Shown in pieces: positions 47,730-61,671 of a stretch of 64,000 nucleotides of DNA; within the stretch, counting starts at the first letter, position 1, and every line of letters begins with the position of its first letter. A program made the translations under genes and the position numbers. The notes beneath the pieces are model-generated. The model searched no databases. It was not told where the DNA came from and saw nothing but the letters and a program-made list of their open reading frames with translations. This DNA comes from Rhizophlyctis rosea (lineage: Eukaryota; Chytridiomycota; Chytridiomycetes; Rhizophlyctidales; Rhizophlyctidaceae), in assembly GCA_027596075.1 (NCBI GenBank), contig JADGJC010000029.1, forward strand, positions 156,604-220,603, written 5' to 3'.

Positions 47730-48519
47730 CTAGACCAACCAGCAAACCAATGAACTGACCGGAGGGGACAACGCAGAAAGCTGTCCCGGATCCTCCTTCA
47801 ATGCGAGCATCACTTCCGCTCCAACCATCATCCCGATTGATATACCGATCCGGGCCGCCCAAATTCCAAACAGCACTTTCTTCTGCATAGCCACCTGTCG
47901 CACGTATCTTGCATCATCTTCCGGAACAAAAAGCTCCGTGCAGATATCTTGATGAGAAGAGTGAGCGCAATGCGCTTGCCGATGCCACCGGTTGAATGTA
48001 GGTACCCAACGGCGACGATAACCCCAAAGCGATATCCCAATCGCGACGCTACCCCACCCGACAGGACTGTCATGAGCCAAGACCACCCGTCCTCACCACC
48101 TTCCAATCTTTTTTTTGATAACCCACCCCACAGTGATCGTATACGTTTACGCATGAAATAACCGTAAATAGATATACCGGATAGCTCTCCGGTCCTCCAA
48201 ATGTCGCTGTGACCACAATGCAGACATGGACGCGGAAAGACAGCTTAGCGAAGGGAGAAACCATGCCCAGAAATGAACGTCTGTGGGAGCGACGAAGGAG
48301 GTGTTGCCGCGGATGAGGGACATGATCATGCCGCTTAGGAGGGCGAGGAGGAAAAAGCAGAAGGAGCTGAATTCGTCGATCGCGGGAGGAACTGGGGAAG
48401 GTCATGAGGAGCATGGCGATGGATTCTAGGTAGATTCCCCAGCGGATGCCGGCGCCCGCGAGGTCTTGGTCGAAGCCGTTGGCATCGTTGCATTCGTAGA
48501 GGCTATGGAGGGCTGCCAT
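47730..48519 (-). pseudogene. Probable multi-pass membrane protein with an apparent frameshift
   Basis: From the ATG at 48519 the frame reads MAALHSLYECNDANGFDQDL and AGAGIRWGIYLESIAMLLMT. These openings resemble a family of fungal membrane proteins whose N-terminal motif is a Cys-Asn..Asp-(L/I)-(A/S)-G block. The continuation, AIDEFSSFCFFLLALLSGMI then WAWFLPSLSCLSASMSALWS, is in the next frame, and no intron with GT-AG fits between. A spliced segment then leads to VGWGSVAIGISLWGYRRRW and FGIWAARIGISIGMMVGAEV, ending at 47730. The break falls at a CCCC run near 48400, so it may be a sequencing error rather than a real mutation. Function unknown. Confidence 0.45.
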
Positions 48520-49300
48520 AGATGGTTCTGTCTGTTTTGGAAGATGGGTGAGCAATCGTTCGATTGTTACTGTGAGCCATCTTCTACCCACGTAATGGAA
48601 AGAAGGCACCGATGAATCTATATTTGTCAACGGTCTGTAGTGTCTACACTCGCGTCCTTTAGACCGAGATGTTCACAACAAAATTTGGAGTGCAGCCGCA
48701 ACACGCCCGGTTAGCCATGAAGACCTACAACCGAAGAGTGAAGCATCCCCGTCCATTCGCCAAGGCCTGTCATACTGTTATTTGATAAAGATTTTCTTGA
48801 GGACCCTGACCCGTTTTCCTTCGTGGCCAAACCGACGTGTTCAGGTTGAACAGATCATAGATGCGACACAAAGTGGTTGCCTGCTGTTTCACCAACGGAA
48901 GTTCACCGCCTTTTGCTTGCTTACCTCAGCATATCGGATGCAACGTCATTCACATTCCAACCATCTCTGAATCACGCGGAGCAAACTTGTCTCCCACGAC
49001 GGCACAGTCAAATGTGATCAAGCTTATAAACACCTCACTGCCCTTTCCCCGCCGGCTTACCAGCACATCCGCAGCACCTAAAAATATCACTAAGGCACTC
49101 TCACGACTTCGTAACTGTCAACTAGCAGACCGCATCGTCTTAAGGTTGGCTTGAAATCTGGGTGGACACTGGTGCTGCATCAAGAATAACGCGATCCCAA
49201 AGCTCATCGGGTTTCACCGCACAGCTCACTACCACACAGTTTCCATATCCGGTGACTGCCCAAAAAAAACCAAAGAACTTGCCACTTCTTGTATCCTCAA
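48520..49300. other. Divergent intergenic region
   Basis: About 780 nt between the putative membrane protein (minus) and BNA4 (plus). Nothing coding is supported. It should hold the BNA4 promoter. Confidence 0.5.
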
Positions 49301-51294
<1,994 letters not shown>

Positions 51295-52739
51295 GATAGT
51301 ACTAGTAGCATTCCTTTTTTTGGCAGTGGTGAAATTTGTACATAAGTAGTGAAGGATATCAGCAGACGCAAGGAATCCGGGTTCTTGGATGAAGTCACTC
51401 CCAAATTGCGTGCAAGGCCATGGGAGATTCGTCAAATCACTCAATTCCGGCGTTGGCTACGAACTTATGAAACACACTAACACACTAATCACTGTGAATT
51501 CTTGGTGGGGAGGGATTGAAAGCTGGCTTTAAGATCAAAGTGAAGATACACGTAATGCAAGCTTGGCCTTAGGAAGAGCTGTCGGTTTTGAATGGGAGTT
51601 GAGGACGTCGAATTGCGGTGGCCATGATGTTTGTTGCACCGATCTGCTTTTATGAGATTACGATTGAGCGGAAGAAAATAGACAAGAGGGTATGGGACGG
51701 GAGAGCTTGAATATTTGAACATTCCCAAATGTATCATAAAGGTGCCAAACGACTTTGCCGAAATACTGAGGCAAGACGCAAGTCTTTCATGGCCTTCACC
51801 TATACCTCTGAAACTTCTTGCTCTGAGAATCTGTTGGACTCACTTCTTTCCCACCCCTCTAGCCCACGTCAGTGGAACAGCAACGTTTCTCGCGGCACAG
51901 AGACAATCGCTACGATGAGCTTCACCCCTCCTTTGGTGTGCATTTCTTATTGGTGGTGATTGGGTAGGTTTCACCCGGCCGGTCAAAGTTTATGTTTTGC
52001 CGTACGCATCCTTTCGAAACATTCAGCTGCAGCACAGACATAGGTCAAGAACGGTCGTGGTTATGTTTCGGCAGCTTATCGCCTGAGGGTGGAGGCTATT
52101 TTGTCTTGTAGACTGAACTTGAAGGCACATTCAATGTTCCATGACGGGCCGCATCCCAATCCCGTTACTCCAAACTTGGTCAGTTTGGTCAGATACATCT
52201 CAGTTCACACCTCTTGAACTTCATTGACGCGACGTCATTTCTGTTCGGAGCAGAGGGGCAATGGTCCGGCACTCTGAGCTCCAGGCGCTGGGTCAACTGG
52301 CGAAAAAACCAGAAAGTCGCCCCGCATACAAAAAAACCCCAAAAAAAGAAATTAGGAATCACACGGCTGCTGCGCAGTTGTGGACCCAAAAACGGTCACT
52401 GTGCCCCTTCCATAAACCCTCCCTAAACCCTCCGTTGCTGTTAGAAGTATAGGCCCTAAGCCTAAGGTCAACTTATTAAAATGGCGAATGATCCCTCCGT
52501 CATGAATGTCAAAAGAACAACAAACTGCAGCATCGTTACTCAGCAAACGAAACACACCACCCCATGAACGCTGATACCATGGCATCTACCGCCCAAGACT
52601 CCCCACCCTGGCCCCTTCCCACCTACCTGCGACATCCCCCCTACCACCCCTCACCCCCTTGCTAACCTACAACCTGATACTGTGATTGTGTGGAATTGTG
52701 ACGGTGCTGAATGTTATGCTGTGTTTCGTGCCTTGGTTT
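51295..52739. other. Intergenic region
   Basis: About 1.4 kb after BNA4. It carries only short open frames. The N-terminal half of the following MFS gene would be expected here but was not found in any frame. Confidence 0.5.
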
Positions 52740-54179
52740 AGTGTTTTTATTGTTGTGAGGGAGGGTGTTGGCGGGTGATGGAATTTATCGGGATAAGATG
52801 ATTTACATTCCAGGGAATGGTTCCAACCACAAGTCTAAAACCCATGTCCACTTCTTTCAGCTTCCTGCTCGGCATCGCAGCATGCGTACACCAGATTTTG
52901 TTCCCGGTGGCCCCCGAAAATGCCCGAGGCAAAGCCGTCATTGTCAGTGGCTCGGCATTCTCCTCCCGAGAGTCATCCCCGGTTTTGGCCCGATATGCTG
53001 CTTGGTAAGATAGAGAAAATTGTGAAAATGGGACAACACCAAGTGACACACATATCTGATTTACTCCCCTCTCATGAAACATCAGGCGAACGGTCTACTA
53101 CTTAGCCGCATCCCTCAACTTCATCACCTTGGTCGCACTATATTTCGCCATTCCCCACATCCCAACCAAAAAGTCCGCGACTTCCTATCCTCAACTCATG
53201 AAATCCCTCTGGACACTATTGAAGAACGAGGTGGTTCTCCAACAGGTTGCCGTGACGGGTGCGTCAAGTTTTGCCAGTTTCACCCTCTTTTGGGTGGATC
53301 TGACATTCCATTTGGGGAGGGAACCATTCAACTATGACAAGTGAGGATTTTGGCATCTTGCGTCAATGATGCCTGTGGGCAAACGCCCCCCATCCCTATT
53401 TATACGCCCAAGCAGACATCATTTTAACGCCTCGATTCTCCTCACAATAACCTCTGCTTTGGGATTGGCCTCTTCGGCATCATTGGCATAGGCGGCATCT
53501 GTGCCGCACCCCTTTCCGGCATCATCAGCGACCGGACCGGACCCTACGTTGTGGTTATGATGGGATTCATTCTCTACGCTGTTGCATACGTGGTGCTTCT
53601 GATGGGGCACTCATTCGCCAGCCATCATCGTAGGCGCGTTCTTATTGGATTTTGCCATGCAGACTGGAAGCATTGCTAATGGGCTTCAGGTGAGTATTTT
53701 TGAGCTTTAGTTTCCTTTTTCGTTTGCGTATTCCTCTTCTGTTGTACATGAGCTGGGGTGTCACCTCGGATCCAATTCTCTGACCAACCCAATTTTCAAA
53801 AACTTAACAGATGTACACCCTCCTCCCCAATGCCCGCTCACGAGGCCAAGCCATCCAAATGGTCGTCTTCTTTCTCGTTGGGGCTGTCGGTCAACAAGCG
53901 GGCGCGGTCATCTACCAGTACCACGGATGGATCCCATCCATGGGGATGGGATTGGGATTCGTGCTTTTGGCGTTTGCACTCCTGATGGCCAGGACGCCGT
54001 TCGAGAAGGGGTGGGTACCTGGTTGGATGAGGGGTGGGCGGTGGTGGATTGGGGTTGATGTTAGTGAGAGGGATTATGGGAAGGGGAAGGAGGTGGCGGA
54101 GGTGGTGCTTGGAGAGGTTGTGATTGGGAGGGAGGTGGGGTCCGCAAATGGGAGTGGAAGTAGAGAGAGTGAGAGGTGA
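52740..54179 (+). pseudogene. MFS transporter pseudogene (truncated, several frameshifts)
   Basis: Pieces of one major-facilitator protein lie in order in different frames: FLLGIAACVHQILFPVAPEN, then GILLPRVIPGFGP in the next frame, RTVYYLAASLNFITLVALYF and VDLTFHLGREPFNYD, then IGLFGIIGIGGICAAPLSGI and ISDRTGPYVVVMMGFILYAV, then PAIIVGAFLLDFAMQTGSIA in yet another frame, and finally the intact exon MYTLLPNARSRGQAIQMVVF onward to 54179. At least two frame changes (near 52955 and 53620) have no splice site to explain them. The first four helices expected in the family are absent upstream. This is best read as an inactivated transporter copy; substrate unknown. Confidence 0.65.
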
Positions 54180-54676
54180 CGTTTCATTGCTGGTACGGTA
54201 ATTGAAGATAATTCGTTCTATGCACCTATCGTGAGTTTATTGGGAAAGGAAAGCAATGTGTTTTAAAGCTCGTCGTGCCCGAAGCATGTGGGGCAATGCA
54301 ACCTTTTGCGTGATTGCATCGCCATTCGCGAGGGTCCTAATGGATGATCACTTCACATATCGCATGCCGATTGGCGAACGACCATTCCCAGGCGATCGCA
54401 CAAAATGTTTTAGCTCATTGGCGTCTAACAATCCCCATTGATCTGATAACCAGACAGTGGGACGTGGGTCCGATCCGATCCCTTTGATTCATCCCAACGG
54501 TCCCATACATGGAAGTCGCCCAATGCATCACGTCGCTTACCGTCATACTATTTTCTGATACGCCATCGCCAATGCAACTAATGCACTAGACATACCCTTC
54601 CTTGTACACCACTCCTCTACACCATACACCGTCAAAGCATCCTCTCTTGTTACAATCTCCGCCGGATGCTCAAAGA
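54180..54676. other. Intergenic region upstream of the channel gene
   Basis: About 500 nt between the MFS pseudogene and the HCN/CNG-like channel. It should hold the channel promoter. No gene was seen. Confidence 0.5.
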
Positions 54677-57600
54677 ATGAACCACTCCTCCTCCTTCCAC
54701 CAACGTCGCTCCTCCCTCTTCTCAAGTCCACACGCTGCAGCCGCCACGTCACAAGATGCACCCATAGACACCACAACGCTTCGCATCCTCGAGAAACTTC
54801 GTTCAGTAGAAGATGCAATATCAAAACAGGAAACGGCACTCCAAGATCTGCGGTATCAGGTTGGGGAGGTCGTGAAGGATTGCAGGACATTAGCTGAGCG
54901 GGCGCCATCGTTGGGCGCTTTGGGAGGCGGGGGGAGTCCGAATGCGAGTTTTGCGAGGATTATGTTGCCGCCTATCAGTACGTGGTTGTCTTTTCTTTTT
55001 TAAATTTTTTCTTTCCGTGGGACGTTGCTGATGACAGTAACGCGTTGTGTTTTGGTGTAGTTAGCGCACCGGATGTATCGAATGTCGGAGTAGAAGAACC
55101 TTCCACACGGATACATGAGGCACAGGCGACGGGGTTGGCGGTGGATGAGGAGAGTGGACATGCTGAACCCGTTGTAGCGAAGCCGGTGAAACCCCCTGCG
55201 CATTTGTTCAATACTCCGATCAAGACGGCGCATCTTGAAGCGGAGAGCGGAGATGACGAGATTTCTCCCCTTGCGAAAGGTACGTGGGCATAACCGATTC
55301 ATATCCCAAAAATCCTCCCCCAACCCTTCCAGAAACTTCCTCTTCATCCCGACCCACTCAAAATCCCCCCCACAGCCAAAATCCGCGCAGCTGCCGCCGC
55401 CGCCGCCGCCCTCGACAAAAAACTCCAAAAAGGGGGCGCAATCTCCTCCGACCCCCACCTCGTCGCCGTAACCTCCAAACCCCGCTGGTACCGCCGCTTC
55501 TACCGCCGCTTCTTCATCCAAGAAGCCGGCCACCACGCGCCCCGCTCAATAGGCCTCTCAATCCTCGACCTCTCCTCCCGCCACAGACAATACGCCCGCA
55601 TGACCCACCCCCACTCCCTCTTCCGCCAACTCTGGAACGCAGCGATAACAATCCTGACCTGCATAGCATTCGTCACCATACCTCTCTTCATAGGTTTCGA
55701 GGAACTCTCACACGGCCTGAAACCACTGTCCTTGATCCTGACCGTTTTCTACATCCTCACGATCATCACGAACTTCCGTACAGGGTATTTCGACGACCAA
55801 CATGTTGTTATGGAACCTCATCTTGTTGCGAGACGGTACATGAGGGGCGGCACGTTCTTTTTCGACATCGTGACGTCCATACCGTGGATATACATCGTAG
55901 ACGCATTCACGAAGGAGAGAGTGGTAGTGGAAGCCAAGTGGAGGACGCTGTGTTTGATCAATGCGTTGTGGGCGGTGAAGTTGCTTTTGGAGAAGGGGCC
56001 GGGGTTGTTTAGTATTACGAAGAAGTATGCGAATATGAGATATAGTTTGCATTCGGCGCTTTTTGATAGTTTGTGGGTAAGCTGTTGGAGCGGTGTGGCG
56101 TTGGTTTTGCTTTCTGGGTGGTGAGAGAAGGAGGGGGCGAGCTGCGTTATGGACGAATTTGCATTTCGCGCTCCTTGTGGATCTGACACGCTGCTAAGTA
56201 ACCCCAATCATTGACTGAATTCCATTCCTCTCCAGGTCTTTGGTGCGATTGTGCTATATTGGTAAGCTCCAGCACCTCCTTCCGCTTGGCGTCCCTGTGT
56301 CAACTTGCGGACAAGGCCCCTACTCAACCCTCGCCAATATGCAATCACAGGCACTGGTCAGCATGTATCGAAAACTGGATTGACGTAATAGAAAACTCAG
56401 AACACCTCGAAACCGAAGGCGGGTTTGAGCGATACACCATCGCGTTTTTCAATGCGGCTTCTGAGATGTTTTCTGCTGGGTGAGATTGGGAAGAATCCTT
56501 TCTAAGCTGGCGAAGGAAGGGCTTCTTGGGGACTGATGATTGCTTGTTTGTGTCTTGTAGTTGGGGAGTACCCACACCCCCGACATCCGTCAAACGGTGG
56601 CTGAAGATAATCAACATCCTCGTTGGAGCGGTATTTGAGGCAACACTTGTGGGTCATATCAGTACGTTCTTGATTAGCTTGGACAGGTGAGTTGTGAAAT
56701 CTCGAAGAGTCCCTGATAAGGAGGAGCTGCGCTGATTTCAGCCTCGACTTTCTTTGTATCTCCTGTTGATTCCTGTTTGACAACGTGACATGGTTCTGTT
56801 TACCCCACCAGCTCCGGCCGGATGTATCAGGAGAAACTGGATGAGGTCAACCAGTATATTGCGTACAAGAATCTGGATGCCACATTGAGAAAAAGGATTT
56901 TGTCTTACTACGGTAGGTAGTTGAAGGGGAAGGCGTTCGATTGAAATTTAAAATTGAATGATGAACCGATGGCTGGCCCTCTTTGCCTAGAGTTCAAATA
57001 TTCAAACAATAAGTACTTCCACGAACAAGGCATTCTGAGAGAACTGAACGAACCATTACGTCAGGTAATCGTCTTTCCCTTTATGCCCTATTCAATGCCA
57101 GCAACTTGACTTTATCCGAACTACCGCCTTGCAGGCCGTATGCATCCACAACTGCCGATCCTTCCTCCTCAAAGTACCATTCTTCCGCGACGGCGATAAT
57201 GCCTTCATCAACCAACTTGTGACTTCACTGACGATCAATCATTACTTGCCCGGCGATATTGTGATAGCGGAAGATACGAGCGGGGACGACATGCATTTCA
57301 TTGCGTCGGGTATATGTGAGGTTGTAACGCAGGGGACGGTGAGGGCGAGGTTAACGCCTGGGTTGTTCTTTGGAGGTATGTGAGACAATTGTTGATTCTG
57401 GGTCGAGGGTTGATCTTGAAATGCCAAGGGCTTGTTGTGTTGATGTTGGGCGGGGAATGCAATTTGAGACCAAACCTTTTAGTGGCTCCTGCTAACACGA
57501 CTTGAAATGCATAGAAATATCTCTGCTATTCGGCGAAATGAAACGCACCGCCACGATTCGAGTTGTCACTCCTTGCGTGCTCTACTCCCTCCGGAAACGA

Positions 57601-57936
57601 AATCTAGATGAAGTCCTCGAACATCATCCCATCATGGCTCACCGTATCCGCAAGGTAAACAGTACATTCAATACTGCTATTTTACACCCGACAAGCCGAA
57701 ATACTTACACACTTTTCAAGGTCGCCCAAGACCGCCTAGCCCAAATCAAAACAATCAAGAAACTTGACTTACGTCGCAAGAGCACGGTCGCCAACGCCAA
57801 TGCAGCACAACACTCATCGGACCCGACGAATATCTACGACGCGGCGGAGAAGGTCACTATATCGCCGTCAACGTCGGATGAGAGGTTGAGTGAGAGACTG
57901 AGTGTTAGTAGCGCGGAGAAGGCTAGACCTAAGTAG
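54677..57936 (+). CDS. HCN/CNG-like cyclic-nucleotide-gated channel (12 exons)
   Basis: Exons 54677-54977, 55061-55279, 55376-56076, 56236-56261, 56351-56479, 56561-56686, 56812-56912, 56991-57064, 57135-57375, 57515-57654 and 57721-57936, all in phase, give about 757 aa (11 coding blocks listed; a further upstream exon cannot be excluded). A coiled-coil-like and Ser-rich N-terminus precedes six helices: LWNAAITILTCIAFVTIPLF, LILTVFYILTIITNFRTGYF, TFFFDIVTSIPWIYIVDAFT, the weakly charged S4 region LCLINALWAVKLLLEKGPG, VFGAIVLYWHWSACIENWID and LKIINILVGAVFEATLVGHI. The pore reads FFNAASEMFSAGWGVPTPP. The C-linker (LDSSGRMYQEKLDEVNQYIA, LRKRILSYYEFKY) and the nucleotide-binding domain (PGDIVIAEDTSGDDMHFIAS, FFGEISLLFGEMKRTATIRV) match HCN channels; the FGE and Arg of the phosphate-binding cassette are kept. 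Role: cAMP- or cGMP-gated cation flux. Confidence 0.9.
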
Positions 57937-59899
57937 TAGGTTGTTTTATTGCGCCTTTGGTGCATTCCGTAGAAGTGGGTGAACGAGCAGGGAAGGTTTT
58001 GTTGAGTTGGTATTGATCGTTCTTTTCGTTCGCACAACACTTAGATGATACAGGAGAGCAGACCCGAGGATATGTAGGTTTTTCGGTCAGATACCGAACA
58101 TGAGTAGTCAATGGGGACTGGATGTTGAATGACAATGCATGATTGTGTTGCTAGAGATATAGGTCGCCCGTCTTCTGTTCGTTCTGTCGGAGCAATCTTC
58201 TGGCGCACACAACGCTTCCAAGCGCGAACCAGGGTCCTTAAGGCGGTGCACTCTTCAACATATCTATGTTTCGAGAAACACTGAGTCAACACCTATCCCA
58301 CGGCTCAGCGTGCTGCAAATGCGATGAGGTTGGCGACTTGGGTGGCCCATCCCAACCATTGCAAAATAAGAGGCGCTCGTCAAGCTATCGCAACTGAGCA
58401 TCAATTCGACGGGTCTGTGTGGCATATAGGTCAATCTCAACAATTGGAACACACCCGATTAGCCCTCGTCCACTTTCCGTGGGTGCGAAAGTGGAACGTC
58501 ATCTCTGTGCCAACAAGAAACGTGGCTGTCCCACCACTTCGTGCCAGGAACGGACCACCACAAGTTCCCAGCACACGCATGTTTCATATTGGTAATGAGA
58601 AACTCGAGACTGATGCCTTTCGAAAGTCACGACAGTTGTGACTTGTTGACGATGTACAAATTTCTTAGCAACTCTTATACTCAAAACCGGATTCAAAATA
58701 TGAATGAGAAAGTGTAAACTTTGAGCCTTTCCCGTATGCTTCCCTTCCTCCGATATGAATTTCGAAAAGCATCCAACGTGAAACCCACGTCCGCTCTGTT
58801 GTCCATCTGATCCGCTCAGTCGAATTGTATATAAGCAGATTTTGGCCGGGACATCACGATCAGTGCAGTTCACCTGTGCTGTATACTGCCATTCAGGACC
58901 GACAGCTCTTCATAGGCTTGAGCTTGCATATTTCCACCTGACCTCAAGGTCAGCATGCGACCCAGCACCCTACCGGATCGATGTAATTCCAAACGACGCT
59001 GGTGGGCATGGTGATGACTCGATGGAAGTAGGCACCGATGTGCACCGGAAGTGCACAAGAGATTTAACAAAGTATAACAGATGGATCAGAGTTGCCGAGG
59101 ATACTTTCCATCGAAAAGAGCTTTGGAAAGTGTAGGTGTGTGGGATGGTGAAAAAACTGAGGGTGTAAAACCAGCGTAAAACTGGATGCTGTGTGACACG
59201 AAACAATGTATAGCATTCTTGCGTTCAAGATTGTGGTGCTGATGAGTGGTGCTGGTGAGGGACCGATTGCGCCACGTCGCCTAGGTAATCCATGCAAGAT
59301 GTAACTACCGATAAATGAGGCCCACAAGGGCTCAAGTGACTTCCAGCCATCAATCGGGCGGCAACGATTCCTGAGGACTAGCTTTGGCGAAAACCTCTAT
59401 CCCACCCAGCGCGTGGGGAATGTGTCGTTCTTGGGGCGAGATCCCGCTCTGGAATTCACTTCCTATGCGCCAATCGGAAAGCCAACGTGCACTGTGAGGT
59501 TTCTTCTCATTGGATGTTGAATGTTACTTAGGGGTCCCAGTCAACAGTTGCGCTGTTGAATTTGATCCAAATGACTCTGGTCCGGTTTTGGAGCTCGTTC
59601 TCCCGTGTGATTTAAGTTTAGATTTAACCTTGTTCCTTTATGTGGAACTCATATGGTCGAACGAGGTTGTCAATACCATATGAAACAATGTAACACCCTT
59701 GCGACTACTATCATGCAACTTTTGGGGAAAATGTTGACTGCAATGGAAGTCGCTGTTCATTCCTATGACTTGGCTCATACGGATTGGTGAGGAGACGTTT
59801 CTTTTTTCCCTGATTTTCCCTCTAAAGATTTCTTTGCTTCATTCGGAGGACACAGAATTTTGGATTGAACAAATCTCTTTCAGTAGAAGTTTTGATATT
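57937..59899. other. Long region without a supported gene
   Basis: Nearly 2 kb between the channel gene and the 3' end of ESF2. Open frames on both strands (such as 58499-58873 and 58842-59135) are short and overlap one another without family signal. Confidence 0.5.
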
Positions 59900-61033
59900 T
59901 TAGGCAAAAATCCGTCCCAACAAGGCTTTTGTTTTCCCCGTCTTCGTCTTTTGCCCCTCCACATCCCCATCAACAACTTTCCGTTGCTTGAACCGTCTCC
60001 GTATAGCCTCCGTCCCCTCCATCCCACCTCCACCAGCTGCCGCCCCACCCCCACCCCCACCAGCACCGCCCACATCCACACCAGCCTCCTCCTCCGCCTT
60101 CCTCTTCTTCGCCGCCTTTTTCCCCTCCATCCCTTCAATCATCTTCGCCTTCTCCACATTCTTCACATACGCCTTATTCTCCCTCTTCGCCTGCGCCATC
60201 TCCGCCTTGACTCTTTGCTCCCGCACCTTAACCTCATACGCAATCTGCTCCGCCAGGTGGTGCCACTTGAATTTCGGTAGGTATTTGATATTCCAGATGT
60301 CATCGTAGTAGAAAGAGCGTTTCTTTCCGCCAATTTGTTTCCCGTTTAGGAGGTCCGCAGTGGACCGCGCAACGCGTTTATCGGTGAATTCGACCCAACC
60401 TTCAGTGAAGTTTTGGCGGCGGTTGTGTTTGTATTTTTTGCGGCGGGCGGTTACGGAGGGGTCTTCGGGGGTTAGGTAGATTCGGTTTAGGGTTCCGTAG
60501 CGGGAGAGGAGAGTGCGGAGTTTGGTGGGTTTCATGAAGGGGGGGATGCGGGAGAGGTAGCAGACGCCGGATTTGTCGATTTTGGCTTGGAGTTTTGTTA
60601 AGGAGGATTTGGAGAGGGGAGCGGCGGTTGAGGTTGGGAGGAGGGAGGAGAGGGTGGTGAGGTTATTTGGGTTGTCGTCGTCGTCTTCTGAGTCGCTTGC
60701 ACTGTCCCCATCAGCTGGATCTTGCTCTGCGTCCTCATCTCCTTCTTCTCCATCATCTTCCTCTTCCTCGCCGTCATCACTGAATTGATTATAAAATCTA
60801 TCATCTACTTCCACACCGCCATCCGCCTTCCCGTCACTCTCCACGTTTTCTTCGGCACTTCCCGTGTCCTGCCCATCCTCTTCATTATCAAGGTCCGCCT
60901 TGACGTCTTCAACATCGTCACCCGAAGACCCTTCCGACTCCTCGCGTGTAACATTTTTTGAGTCCTTTATTTCAAACTTTTGTAGTTCGGCAGATGCGGC
61001 TGCGAGTTTTGAGACGAAGCGTTTGGTCTTCAT
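59900..61033 (-). CDS. ESF2: Pre-rRNA processing protein Esf2/ABT1 (single exon)
   Basis: 377 aa without introns, from the ATG at 61033 (MKTKRFVSKLAAASAELQKF) to the stop at 59900. The first 150 residues are very acidic (many Asp/Glu/Ser). The RRM-like domain then starts GVCYLSRIPPFMKPTKLRTL and runs through LSRYGTLNRIYLTPEDPS, NFTEGWVEFTDKRVARSTAD and SFYYDDIWNIKYLPKFKWHH, the signature of the Esf2/ABT1 family. A helical basic tail follows (AYEVKVREQRVKAEMAQAKR), then a Gly/Ala-rich insert and RFKQRKVV. In yeast Esf2 is part of the small-subunit processome and stimulates Dbp8. The Gly/Ala insert is unlike the family and looks like simple-sequence growth. Confidence 0.93.
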   Translation of the reverse strand: MKTKRFVSKLAAASAELQKFEIKDSKNVTREESEGSSGDDVEDVKADLDNEEDGQDTGSAEENVESDGKADGGVEVDDRFYNQFSDDGEEEEDDGEEGDEDAEQDPADGDSASDSEDDDDNPNNLTTLSSLLPTSTAAPLSKSSLTKLQAKIDKSGVCYLSRIPPFMKPTKLRTLLSRYGTLNRIYLTPEDPSVTARRKKYKHNRRQNFTEGWVEFTDKRVARSTADLLNGKQIGGKKRSFYYDDIWNIKYLPKFKWHHLAEQIAYEVKVREQRVKAEMAQAKRENKAYVKNVEKAKMIEGMEGKKAAKKRKAEEEAGVDVGGAGGGGGGAAAGGGGMEGTEAIRRRFKQRKVVDGDVEGQKTKTGKTKALLGRIFA

Positions 61034-61671
61034 GGTTTATGAGTAGGGCGGGAAGAGCTATAAGTGCGATATATGTGAGTATTTGTTGGTTGTTATTTGT
61101 CTGTGCGCGCGCCGTGTATGTGGGTAGTGTTTGCAGAGGGCCGGCACCGGGTAGACGGGTGAATGTGAGATAAGTTTGACGAGGGAGAGGAGTCCAAATT
61201 CCCATTTTGGGCAGTCTGTCAGTGGCTTGCGCCAAAAATAATTCAGGGTATTATGTAAGCTGTATCACCCATTTCATGTTTACTTGTGACTGTGCCACTC
61301 CACCTGTCACACCATCATCGATCCAACTGCCCCCAATTTTGTCATTGCACATTCGTCACCCTCCAATAATCATGTTGATGATGACTGTGCCGCCAGACAT
61401 GGAACTCAAAAATCCGCCTTCTACCCAATACAGAACCTCCACGTTCTTATCTTTACTGTCATTCGTCACAACGCACTTTGGTATTCGCACTATCACACTA
61501 TTCAAAAGAAGCTTGTTCTTGGTTGGCCACGAGCGCAGGTCCTCAACTTCTCCAAAACACACCAACTCGGAGTTATTCTACTGGTAGCTTCTGGCGCTGG
61601 GCCGTCCGCAAACTGTCTCCCACATCTCTCCTCCCTCACATCCTTGTTCCCTTTCCCGCTCTGTAACTCTC
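61034..61671. other. Divergent intergenic region
   Basis: About 640 nt between ESF2 (minus) and the mitochondrial carrier gene (plus). It should hold both promoters. Short frames here (for example 61207-61587) show no family signal. Confidence 0.5.

Noticed and set aside
52740..54179. Intact MFS gene built from many small introns
   Set aside because: The frame changes near 52955 and 53620 have no GT-AG pairs of workable size, and the N-terminal helices are missing.
55284..56012. Arg/Pro-rich plus-strand frame of 242 codons
   Set aside because: It is another frame of the channel gene and reads as low-complexity Arg/Pro, typical of a shifted coding sequence.
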